A DNA stretch of 64,000 nt from Ampelocalamus luodianensis (taxonomy: Eukaryota; Streptophyta; Magnoliopsida; Poales; Poaceae): NCBI GenBank assembly GCA_036346255.1, contig CM070635.1, positions 47,209,715-47,273,714 on the forward strand, read 5' to 3'. Positions within the stretch are counted from its first letter, which is position 1. Each line of letters starts with the position of its first letter. Shown here piece by piece: positions 34,595-44,276 of this stretch. The position numbers and the translations under genes are program-made. The notes beneath the pieces are model-generated. The model had not been told where the DNA came from. It worked only from the letters and a program-made list of their open reading frames with translations, and made no database searches.

Positions 34595-36092
34595 TGAAAA
34601 GCATCTAGGCCCCTAAAAATATGTTTTGGTAATTTATGATAATATGTGAAAATGGGACTTATTGGTTTGTTGAGTTTTACAAGGACTAGTCCCATTGGAA
34701 AATATGATCTTGAAGATGCATGCTAAAAGTTCTATGAAGATCAAGTACACTCAAGGATAAGGTACAAGTGGTTTGAAATTATTTTTTACCTAGTCCGAGG
34801 AGAAATAGATGGAAGACCGGATGATAGGTTAAATGTCGACTATTAAGAGGATCATGTCCTGTAGCTTGAAGACATGTCTTGTGCTTTATGGATCAATTTA
34901 GGATCATGCATGCATAAGGATTCTCTCTCTAAATCAAAATTGTGCACTGTCAGGACAATCGGTAGTACCGGCATTGTCTGTGCGGTACTACCGCACTCCG
35001 GTTGTTCCGGTCGTTAGTTGGCGGTATGTTTTTTACAGAGAGTCTCTTTTCTAGTTTCGGTGCCAAAACCTAAGCGCGGTAGTACCGCCAGTGTTCATGC
35101 GGTATGACCGATATACGGTAGTACCGCAGGTGTTAAGCGGAACTACCGCATGCCGGTTATTCCGAATGAGAAGCGGTATGTTTTTTCCAGAATGCACCCT
35201 TTCTTTCTCTCCTTGGAAACGGTAGTACCGCACTCACCTTTCGGTATGACCGCTCTGCGGTAGTACCGCTCGTCAGTTGGCGGTAGTACCGCTCTGGCAG
35301 ATAAAACGGCTATGTCAGGTCATTTAATGCGTCTGTTATAGCCGTTGCTGTATTGGTTGGAGAAGTGCGGTAGTACCGCCCCTTGCATGGCGGTAGTACC
35401 GCATATGGCTGAAAAGCAGGTTTTTCTTCCCCAACGGCTCTAATTGTTGTTGGGAGGTATAAATACTTCCCCCACCGCTCAAGGACAGGTGCTAGACCAC
35501 ATTTAACATCTTTAGAGCCTTGTGCATTCATTCAACTCCTCAAACTCATTTTGTTCACTCTTTGAAAGGTTGTTGAGCTCATTCAAAGTGCATTCATCAT
35601 TCTAGTTGATCCTATTGCACTTGAGTGTCGTCAAGCAAAGGTCTTGGTTTGTTACTCTTGGAGTTTTGCCGAACTCCTAGACGGCTTAGCGGTGATTGCA
35701 CTGATCTCTTCAAGAAGATTGTGAAGAGGCCCTGCCCATATTGTGAGTGGTTTGGTGTTCACCATCTCCGAGTGGAGGAAGAACAACCAATAGTGATCGA
35801 GGAAAGGCTTAATTGGTGGAGCCGGCTTGATTGGTTCAAGCTCCCTCAACGTGGACTAGTGAAGACCGGCAAGTCTTCGATACCACGGGAAAACATCGTT
35901 GTCTCTTTGTGGTTATTCCTAGTCTTTACTCTTCCGCATTTATATTTCTAGCTTGATCTTTGTGCTTGTATTGCTTAGCTAGGAGTATAACTTGTTTAGA
36001 TTAAATTGTTAATTAGCTTAACTCTCACATTTGTGAAAAAGTTTTAAAACCTCCTATTCACCCCCCTCTAGTCGGTTATCCTTGATCCTACA
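34595..36092 (+). mobile_element. 3' LTR (about 1.5 kb) of the decayed retrotransposon
   Basis: Begins TGAAAAGCATCTAGGCCCC after a polypurine tract and ends CTTGATCCTACA, the pattern of a common grass LTR. The pre-terminal ACCTCCTATTCACCCCCCTC is typical of that LTR type as I recall it. The middle holds a cluster of GCGGTAGTACCGC palindromes. There are no coding features; plus-strand open frame 35625-35951 has no domain. Confidence 0.65.
34975..35402. repeat. cluster of GCGGTAGTACCGC palindromes
   Basis: At least nine copies of the palindrome GCGGTAGTACCGC or one-base variants occur in about 430 bp (near 34979, 35076, 35117, 35132, 35219, 35256, 35279, 35367 and 35390). Spacing is irregular, so it is a dispersed motif cluster and not a tandem satellite. 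Confidence 0.9.
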
Positions 36093-36599
36093 ACGCCGTC
36101 CGCCTCGGAGGCTCGCGCCAATTCCTTTCGGGGTATCCCGACTCGAGGGCCGGGGCGGCGATATTGCGCTCGCCTCCTGGAATCATGGACTGTCCTCACG
36201 ATCTCGGACCACGCAGACGAGGGAGTTGTCGTAGCAGGGCCCCATGGGGTGCCCCGCACCCTGGGGTCGTCAGGAATACCAGTGTGCCGTCAGGAATACT
36301 GTACATATGTAGACCTAGCTTGTATAATGTATTTTAGGCCAATGTACCTAAATACCCCTTGTCTCTTTCTCACCTATGGGGGTAAGAAGGTAAATGTCTC
36401 TTCTTGCCCCTATAAGTAGAGCCCCATGGGCATGTAACAGGGGGTTGGCCTCATTCTCATGGGCACTCAAGGCAATACATTCATACACACACATGTCTTT
36501 GGCTCCTCCCTTTGGTCCTTCTCCCAAGACAAAGGGTACGGAGGGTCTCTGCATATGGAGGGTCTCCGTACCCACTGTCTAGCCCTTTCATGCTACGAC
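36093..36599. mobile_element. LTR-like fragment adjoining truncated MITE copy 2
   Basis: From about 36284 (TGTGCCGTCAGG) to 36599 (GCTACGACA) the sequence has LTR character: TG...CA limits, a TATA-like CTATAAGTAGAGC near 36410 and a CAAGGCAATACATTCA-type 3' region. CGTCAGGAATAC is repeated at about 36269 and 36287. The upstream 36093-36283 is GC-rich and unassigned. No target duplication was confirmed. Confidence 0.4.
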
Positions 36600-36870
36600 A
36601 TTCTGTATCTCACATATCTCACAACGTAGGGAGTATTTTGCGCAACCGAGAGTATGTATGTGTAGTATACGAGTATGTAAGACCACATATGTGGTATTTA
36701 CATATTTTCAGGAGTGGTATGTATAATTTTTTAGACATACTCTTTTTTATGTGCGAATATGAAGGTATTTATAAAATATACTAAAAACTATGGACTCTCT
36801 TACAAATTTTTCGTGTGGTTCACATTGAAATATCTTATAATTAGTATATGAGTATACTCAAAGTGATAAT
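36600..36870. mobile_element. MITE copy 2, left part (5' truncated)
   Basis: Starts inside the family consensus at ATTCTGTATCTCAC, lacking the left terminal repeat, and runs to ATAAT, where the copia element was inserted. Over 90 percent similar to copy 1 by eye. Confidence 0.88.
36866..36870. repeat. target-site duplication ATAAT, left
   Basis: ATAAT before the copia LTR; repeated at 42123-42127. MITE copy 1 has the site once and uninterrupted. Confidence 0.95.
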
Positions 36871-37010
36871 TGTTACGAATAGCAACTTATATTCTCAGGG
36901 GGCCAATGGGCCAGTATATATACACAGAGTACAGGTGGTGAATATGCAAAGAGCCCCTCATAACAATGGGGAATAATACAATAGGCATATATAGGCATAT
37001 ATCTCTAACA
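36871..37010 (-). repeat. 3' LTR of copia element (140 bp)
   Basis: TGTTACGAATAG ... ATCTCTAACA. Nearly identical to 41983-42122 (a few differences such as GGGGGCC against GAGGGTC). As the element lies on the minus strand this is its 3' LTR; the adjacent CCCCCCACAA (37011) is the polypurine tract. Confidence 0.95.
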
Positions 37011-37102
37011 CCCCCCACAAACTCATGGTGGATCAACAACACTGAGTTTGGAGAGGTAAAAACCGTGATGTGCGCGAGTCTGAGCCTTCGTGAAGAAATC
37101 CG

Positions 37103-39590
37103 CTAGCTGAAGCTCTGAAGGCACAACTGAAGAGTAATCACCTGATCATGCACACAAGACCTCATGAAGGAAGCATCAACACCAATATGCTTGGTGAGCT
37201 CATGCTTCACAGGATCACGAGAAATACTGATAGCACCTGTACTGTCTGACAAGAGAGGAGTCGGTGTAGTGACAGAAACACCAAAATCCTCAAGCAACCA
37301 CCGTAGCCAAGTAATCTCTGCTGTCAAGAGAGTCATAGCGCGCAACTCAGCCTCTGCACTCGAACGGGATATCGCACTGCTTTCTTCGCCTTCCGTGCAA
37401 TGAGAGAACCACCAAGAAAAACACGATGCGAGAGATAGACCGCGATCGAGGGATCGCCGCCCAAGTAGCATCCGAATAAGCCTAAAGTCAGAACGAGTGG
37501 GAGCGTGGAAAGAAGAGACGGCGAGAGATAGTCCCACGAAGGTATCGCGAACGCGAAGAAGGTGGTCAGAGTGGACTTGAGTGGGAGCAGACGAATCGAC
37601 TCGAATGTGGACCGATAAGTGATATCCGGACGAGTAATAGCAAGGTAGACAAGACTCCCAACAAGATGACGATAGCGAGTCGGATCTGAAAGAGGCTCGC
37701 CATCAGAGAGTCGGAGTTGAACGTGGAGCTCCATAGGAGTCTCAACAGTACGCTGATCAGTGAGAGAGGCGCGATCAAGAAGATCCTGAATATAGTTCTC
37801 TTGGGACATAAAGAAACCATCTGGAGTGGAGGTAACCTCAATCCCAAGGAAGTAACGAAGAGGACCAAGATCCGACATAAGAAACTGCTCACTAAGACGA
37901 GCCTTGACAAAGGCAATGTACTCGTAATCATCTCTGTAATGATCATATCATCAACATACGTAAGAAGAAGAGTCCACCACGAGACGAAGTGTGGACAAAG
38001 AGCGCAGATCATGATCACTAGCTGAAAATTCAGCGAAGTGACCACGAGGAGAAGCGCCAAACCAAGCACGAGGGGCTTGCTTAAGGTCAGAGAGAGCGAC
38101 GAAGGCGGCGCACCATGCCCTCGAGAATGTAATACCCGGTGACGGAAGCATGTAGACCTCCTCACGCAACTCGCCATTAAGAAAGGCATTCTTGACATCA
38201 AGCCGAGAAATGCACCAATGGCGAATGTGCGCCACCGAAAGAAGAGTGCGGACGGTGGTCATGTGGGCCACGAGAGCAAAAGTCTCGTCGTAGTCACGAC
38301 CATGCTCTCGCTGGAAGCCACGAGCAACAAGACGTGCCTTATAGCGCTCAAGAGAGCCATCGAGCGAGTCTTAATCTTATAGACCCACTTACACGTGATG
38401 GGACGAGTGAGAGGAAAAGGAACAAGCTCCCAAGTACCAAGACACTCGAGGCGCAATCTCTCGGCCATGGCATGCCGCCACTCAGATGAGTAACAACATC
38501 CCTGAGGAGACAGCTCACGAGTAGCGGCACCAAAGAAAACAAAACGGGCAGGGGCGAATCGATCGCGATCACGAGAGCGTGGCGAGGAGAAGATGACCCA
38601 ACAGAGAAGATGGAGCATCGAAGATGGCTCATCCGGAATAACCTCGATGACGGCCTGGCGAGTGTAGAATAGAGGTAAGGGGGATCAGAGGGAGGAGCCT
38701 GAGGAGCCGCAGGAGGCAAAGGAGGCGGCGACAACGGCGGAGAGGCCACAGGAGAAATATGTGGAGACTCAGGGGACTGGGTGCTCTCAGGGGAATGGGT
38801 GGACGAGGGCAAGACAGATATAGGTGTATCTGGAAAAGTCAAAAAGGACAGAGACTCCACAGAGGAAACCGAAGAAGAGACAGGACGTGGGTAGAAGGGA
38901 CATGACTCGTCAAAAGTCACATCCCGAGAAACCCGCATCCGTCGACCAACAGGATCCCAGCACCGATAGCCCTTGTGCTCAAGATCGATCCCGAAAAACA
39001 CACTCAACGGTGATCGAGCAATCAATTTGGTGCGTTCGAGGCGAGGAGAACATAGCAAACACAGCCAAACAGACGAAGGCCAGAGTAGTCAGGAGGAAGA
39101 CCACAGAGACGCCACAGGATCGCACTCAAGAGCGAAGAGGGCTGGAGGTTGACGAGATAGGTGGCCGTGGAAACAGCCTCGGCCCAAAAGTGAGGTGGAA
39201 TAGAGGCGGCAATCATCGCACACTAGCCGCCTCAAGGAGGTGACGATGCTTACGCTCAGCGACACCATTCTGAGCATGAGCACCAGGACAAGAGAACTGA
39301 GCGAGAGTACCCTGCTCAGCAAGGAAGCTGCGCAGGTAACGAGAGAGGTACTCGCCAGCGGAGTCAGCACGAAAGACACGAATAGAGGTGGAGAACTGTG
39401 TGTGGACCATAGTGGCAAATTGTTTATAGATAGACAAGACCTCACTACGAGAAGACATGAGATATATCCAAGTGTGGCGAGAAAAATCATCTATAAATAT
39501 GATATAATATCGATGACCCCCTTTCGAAACGAAGGGAGCCGGACCCCAAACATCAGAATGAACAAGATCAAAAGGACGCTGAGACACTGA
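37103..39590 (-). pseudogene. copia integrase, reverse transcriptase and RNase H
   Basis: Integrase core (39587-39213): HSDVWGP, then FRADSAGEYLS and NGVAERKHRHLLEA, giving the D, D, E triad. An integrase/RT linker occupies 39058-38348 (FFGIDLEHKGYRCWDP). RT (about 38470-37700): CKWVYKIKT, SRLDVKNAFLNGELREEVYM and TYVDDMII (catalytic YVDD). RNase H (37400-37103): SSAEAELRAMTLLTAEITWL and KHIGVDASF. The parts occupy at least four frames with stops between, so no polyprotein can be made. Confidence 0.92.
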
Positions 39591-39689
39591 CTCACTGTGA
39601 GGGTAAGGAAGCTAAATCTGTTTACCTAACTTACATCCCTGACAATCTAAAGATACGTCTCTGAGATGCACTCGAAAGACCACGACGAA

Positions 39690-41272
39690 CTAAAGACGGC
39701 ATGCATTTAGATCCACACAGATGACCAAGGCGGTGATGCCACTGCTGGAAAGAGCTGGTAGACGAAGTGGCAGAAGCGGAGAGACTGGCCCGACGGTGGC
39801 AGCGGAAGGAAGGTGTAGCCAGTCAAGCTCCCAGAGACGCTGTGAGTCAAGGCGCCGAGGCCGAACCAACCGTAGTTCCGTGTGGCGGTCTCGAACACAA
39901 CAAGAGTCAGAGTCAAGAATGACCCGACAACCAAGGTCAGTAATCTGCCCAGCAGAAAGAAGTTGCATGGTAAGGCGAGGAACATAAGCAACAGAAGGAA
40001 CATGAAAACACGAGTTGCTAAGAGGTCGTCGACCAGAGACAGAAAGAGATGTACCATCAGCAGTAAGAACACTGATAGGAGAATCAAGAGGTGTAATGGA
40101 AGACAGAGTGGAAGAATCAGGAGTCATGTGAAAAGATGCTCTAGAATCAAGAATCCACGGAGAGATACCTGACTGTGTAGGAGGTGGTTTCAGGTGCCCA
40201 AGAGTCGATGAGCGTAACCGCAAAACTCGCCGAGGAGAACCCAGGCGGCAAGTAGGCGCCGGTCCGCGATCTCCCGCTCGGTGAGACTGGCAAGGAGTCG
40301 ATGCAGGCGTCGATGTAGAAGCACCAGTGCCAGTGCTAGTAGAAGAACGGCGTGAAAGATACCGCTGCTTCTTATAGCACTGGGACTCAATGTGGCCGAC
40401 CTTGTTACAGTAGGAGCAGTGAGGACGACCACCGCCGGATGGAGGGCGGCCACCACCGCCTGTGGTAGCCGCAGGAGGAGGCAGTGTGCTGAAACGTGGA
40501 GCCGTCGGTGTAGCAAGTGGGCGAGCGGCGAGCACGGAGGGGAGTGGTATCAGGCCAGCACCACTCAGGCGAGTCTCCTCTGCGCGTATCTCGGTAAGAG
40601 CCTCCAGGAGAGTAACACGAGGGTGGCGTGCAAGGAGCTGGACACGCCGCTGCTCGAACTCAGGACGAAGGCGACAAAGGAAATCGTAGACCCGCTGAAA
40701 CTCCAGTGTCAAGACGCATACCAGCAACACGACAAGAACGCAAACGGCCAGCGCGAAGAGAGTCCAACGACGCCGATGCCAGAGCTCGAGCGTAAAAGCG
40801 CCAACGAGCATCGCCTCACAAGAGAGTGCTCTGGCGAACCACGACAGTACAAAGCATCACCAGAGGGCTCGTGAGCGCCGACGAAGATGAGTCCACATCC
40901 GAAAGCCAAGGAGTCCCACAACCTCGAAGAAAATCGAGGCCGGATATCGGCGATGAAAATGGCAGCAGCAATGAGCATCGCCATCGCACTACCGAGTGTA
41001 GGCGGTCAGAGATCCTTGTAAGAATCCGAGCCTCTGGTAGGCGGCGGCACTCATCATCGCAAGACCACTGCCTCAACCGCAGCCTTATCACCGTATCGGG
41101 GCGCGTAACAGCGAGGTAAACTCGTCGGAGAATCGCAAGGCGGCGGTGACATCGCCGAGAGGACGCCCCAGAGACGAAGACCACGCATGTGGATGCGCAT
41201 GTGAGACACAAAATCGGTGTAATTAACACCATCAAAGATCACCGGGCAGCGAGGGAGGGAAATGGTGCCCAT
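39690..41272 (-). pseudogene. copia gag and protease
   Basis: Gag starts at ATG 41272 (MGTISLPRCPVIFDGVNYTD, the F-DG-NY signature) and is frameshifted near 41055. The zinc knuckle CSYCNKVGHIESQC is at about 40420-40380. The protease active site reads WILDSRASFHMT (about 40170-40135), with Arg replacing the Gly of the usual DSGAS, so it is inactive even without frameshifts. The later part (LTMQLLSAGQITDLGC) is the usual protease to integrase transition. Confidence 0.9.
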
Positions 41273-41970
41273 TGGTAGGCGGCGCTGGACGGCGCGGCGA
41301 CCAGGACAACGAAGTCTAACAGGCGGCGCTGGACGACGCGGCGGTTAGAACGCCGTTTTTTTTAACTTTTGGGCCGGCTCAATCAAAAGAACCGTCCGGC
41401 CCAATTCAACCCGCACACACACTGCACACGGGAGGGAGAGACTAGGGTTGGCGGCGGCTGCTGGCGATGGCGGCGGCGGCACCGTACCGACGCGACGGCA
41501 GCGGCGCCAGCTCGACGGCGACGGCAATGCCCGGCGAAGGCGGCACGCACACGGCGAAGCGCAGCGATCGAGTGTTGCAGCGGCGGCGACGGCGGCGGTC
41601 CGAGATGGCGGCGGCGCGCGGCGGAGATGACTCGGCGCCGACGGAAGCCCGGATCGCGCGGATCAAAACAGCGGCGACAGCCGAGGCCGACGCCGGCGTC
41701 GGCGAGACCGCGTCGTCGAGCGAGGCCGCCGTCGGCGTGACCGGCGCCGGTGCGTTGAACGAGGCCGGCGTCGGCGTGACGGCGTCGAGCGTCAGCGGAG
41801 GCCGCGCGGCGAAACCGGCGTCGGACTTGGGGAAGGTGAAGATGAGGCCGGCAGCGGCGACCAGGGAGGGGAGGCCGACAGTAGTGGCGACCAGGGAGGA
41901 GAGGCCGACGGCAGCGGCTAGGGCAGAAGAGGACGAGTTGTGCGTCCGGGAGGAGAGGTAAACCTAATAT
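41273..41970 (-). other. GC-rich leader between primer site and gag of the copia element
   Basis: About 700 bp of very GC-rich DNA with repeated GGCGGC/GCCGTC words, open in most frames on both strands. No copia protein motif is present. It is unusually long and GC-rich for a copia leader; captured host 5' sequence is possible. Confidence 0.45.
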
Positions 41971-41982
41971 GCTCTGATACCA
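41971..41982 (-). other. tRNA-iMet primer-binding site of the copia element
   Basis: On the minus strand, TGGTATCAGAGC begins at 41982, immediately next to the 5' LTR. Confidence 0.93.
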
Positions 41983-42122
41983 TGTTACGAATAGCAACTT
42001 ATATTCTCAGAGGGTCAATGGGCCAGTATATATACACAGAGTACAGGTGGTGAATATGCAAAGAGCCCCTCATAACAATGGGGAATAATACAATAGGCAT
42101 ATATAGGCATATATCTCTAACA
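41983..42122 (-). repeat. 5' LTR of copia element (140 bp)
   Basis: Partner of 36871-37010. A TATA-like TATATATACAC lies inside. Confidence 0.95.
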
Positions 42123-42186
42123 ATAATGAAGTATATCAAATTCTTTTAGATGGTATATCAGATGTGGAAGTAACTACTCCCGGGAG
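42123..42186. mobile_element. MITE copy 2, right part
   Basis: Continues MITE copy 2 after the copia insertion, beginning with the second ATAAT and ending in GGAAGTAACTACTCCCGGG, the right terminal repeat. Confidence 0.88.
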
Positions 42187-42511
42187 CGACCATTCACTGC
42201 TCCTTGTAAATGTTTATTTGCCGTTCCAGCTACCGCATCTGCATGTGGTAGTACAAGCTACTAGCTATCCCATCTGGATGAATGCATGGTTTTATTTTTA
42301 TTATCCCTTTTCCCCCCTTGGAGTTAGAGGCAGACCTGTCAGGCACATCAATGAGATGACAACTGATTACTTCTCTTCCAATTCGTCGATTTCATATATG
42401 TAGCTGAAGAATCTTGTATGGCAACTTGCAGCATCGCTGGGGTAAGTTGACTAGATAACATAACTAAGATCTTATGTCAACGTGAACAACTATTCAGGCC
42501 AAATTGTCGGG
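42187..42511. repeat. duplicated MITE flank, copy 2
   Basis: Matches 32447-32765 with small indels and substitutions (about 90 percent by eye). Confidence 0.9.
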
Positions 42512-42557
42512 ATAGCTTGTGTACATTGTGGTCATTTCTGACTCTGCTGCTACCAAA

Positions 42558-42830
42558 CTAAATGTACGTAGCCGGTGTGCTTCTAATTACTAGTAATAGA
42601 GTTATCATGCTTCTGTTAGGTTCATGCTCTGACAACATCGTCACACCATACATACTGCTATTTTGAGGAAGCCCGTCACATTGCTGTGACTGTTTCTGCT
42701 TTCTACACCAGGTAACGTAATGTAGGAGGAGCTTAGCTGCCAAACTTAGCAGAAGTGAAGCCACAGGGATGGCTACACAGAGGAAGCCCGCAGAAAGAAA
42801 GGGATGAGTCCTAACGGCCATAACTAACAA
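42558..42830 (-). CDS. possible short membrane-protein ORF, doubtful
   Basis: 90 codons. Residues about 10-37 (PFLSAGFLCVAIPVASLLLS plus LAAKLLLH) form a clear hydrophobic helix, followed by a basic Lys/Gln stretch. No family recognised. It begins about 125 bp before the divergent three-exon gene. It could be chance or part of a larger gene. Confidence 0.2.
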   Translation of the reverse strand: MLVMAVRTHPFLSAGFLCVAIPVASLLLSLAAKLLLHYVTWCRKQKQSQQCDGLPQNSSMYGVTMLSEHEPNRSMITLLLVIRSTPATYI

Positions 42831-42954
42831 ACTCGGGTTTCCCTCCTCTTCTTCCTCTGTTCCTCCTCTTCTTCTCTACTCCCGCTCCGCTCGACTCCCA
42901 GGCCACACCGCACAAAGCCACAAGCGCAAAGCGAGCGCCATTGGAAGCAGGGAG

Positions 42955-44276
42955 ATGAGAAGCAGCGCATCGGGAAGGCACGAGTCCATGGAGAGGGGAG
43001 CGGAGAGGTTGAGCAGGAGAGAGCACAGGAACGGAGGCGGCCGGTTCAGAGCAGAGATCGAGATGGACAGGGGAATCGCCATTCCCCGGTGAGGAGCAGC
43101 AGCTCTTGATCCCCTCGGTTGTTCTTGGTATCGCAATGCTTCCTCTTCTGCTTCTCCAGTCGACGCTTGGTTCGATTCCATTCTTGCCGCGTTTTGCCGT
43201 CTTGTGATCGCCGTTCTTGCGTCTCTAGCACCACTCAACGCGCTCTCTGCTTCCTGCTGTGTTCATCCGCTCCTTGTTCCATCACGTTCCTGAGTGTTTC
43301 TGCGTTATGATGTGCATGCATACTCTGTTCAAGGATCGCTTTCTTGCTCGATTTGATTGGTTTCTTGGTGTTTGGTTTGCTGCATTTCGCAGGAGCCCTG
43401 AGTTGGGGTTCGCCGTCGCCGTGCGAGAGCCGCTGGTGAAGCTGCAGCGCCCCAAGTACGAGTTCGAGAGGTGGGACTGGGACTACTTCGCGTGGCCTCA
43501 CGACCGTCTCGACGGTAAGCACTAGTTGACTCTGGACGGAAATGCTGACTAGGTTAATCCCCCCTCCTCTGGGTTAATTTCAGAACGAGAAGCAGATTCT
43601 GTGCATGTAATTTTTCATGGGAACCAGCATGTAGAAACTTCTACGCTAGTTAAAAAATTAATTAATCGCCAGGCTCTCCAATCTTGTGTCTGCCGCTGCA
43701 AGTTCACTAGTTGCCAGGCCAACGAATCTGGACGGAAAAGTTGACTAGGTTAATCGTTCCTTCTGGTTTCAGAACACGAAGTTTACACTGTATCTGGGTC
43801 TGGGATGTTCATGGGAATCCTGTAGAAGCTTTCATGCTAGTCAATCCATTCATCACTAGTCGTGTAATTCCAGCGAGATGAGGGACAGTGAAGCCTGTTG
43901 TGATTCCTCAAAAAACACAATTTTCTGACAAGAACCTGAAATTATGATCGATTCAGCCAATCTGGAGATGAGGGACAGTGACCCCAAGGCGACATTTGAG
44001 GCGGACCAGAAGGCCAGCGAGGGCTTCCTGAACCGGAGCACGCTGCAGCTGGAGAAGCACGAGATGGATCGGTACATGCAGGAGGAGGGGCAGGAGAACG
44101 AGGACGGGCTCGCGGCGTCCCTGCTCGTCGGCGAGGAGCCCCTCCGATTCAGTGCGCCGTGGCGTCGTGGATGTGCAGAATCCAACCCAATCCCGGAGCA
44201 TGGCAAGGCAATGCATGGTCCATGTGCATACTTGTCACACCATCTGGCTACTACATGTCTACATCCATCCCATTGA
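42955..44276 (+). CDS. unrecognised three-exon gene
   Basis: Exon 1 42955-43088 (ATG 42955 after GGGAG; MRSSASGRHESMERGAERLS, Arg/Glu-rich) ends at CCCCG|GTGAGG. Exon 2 43393-43514 encodes SPELGFAVAVREPLVKLQRP and KYEFERWDWDYFAWPHDRL and ends at GACG|GTAAGC. Exon 3 starts at 43957 after ATTCAG in matching phase: NLEMRDSDPKATFEADQKAS, EGFLNRSTLQLEKHEMDRYM, then an acidic stretch, running to TGA 44274-44276. The last roughly 45 residues look less like coding sequence, so a further splice near 44155 is possible. GC-rich codons and clean borders suggest a real gene. Family not known; the aromatic WDWDYFAWPHD block is its most distinctive motif. A pyrimidine-rich leader (42838-42900) precedes it. 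Confidence 0.6.
43877..43982. repeat. 17-bp direct repeat around exon 3 acceptor
   Basis: GAGATGAGGGACAGTGA occurs at about 43876 (intron) and about 43966 (exon 3), suggesting a small local duplication overlapping the exon. Confidence 0.75.

Larger units (their letters stand above)
36871..42122 (-). mobile_element. complete Ty1-copia retrotransposon, 5,252 bp, defective
   Basis: Two 140-bp LTRs, a 5-bp target duplication ATAAT, a polypurine tract and an initiator-tRNA-Met primer site define an intact structure on the minus strand. Gag, protease, integrase, reverse transcriptase and RNase H motifs appear in the correct copia order. All are in separate frames, so it cannot move by itself. It is inserted inside MITE copy 2. 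The near-identity of the LTRs implies fairly recent insertion, in contrast to the many coding breaks; it may have been copied in trans by an active relative. Confidence 0.95.

Noticed and set aside
34975..35402. A CRISPR-like repeat array
   Set aside because: The palindromes are short and irregularly spaced in a plant retrotransposon LTR; no cas genes exist and the genome is eukaryotic.
41383..41997. A 204-codon minus-strand open frame in the copia leader
   Set aside because: It crosses the primer-binding site and the LTR border and has no protein motif; it is a product of GC-rich composition.
32091..42511. The duplicated 0.67-kb segments as LTRs of one retrotransposon
   Set aside because: The ends are not TG...CA, there is no primer site or polypurine tract next to them, and the first part is a MITE of a dispersed family.
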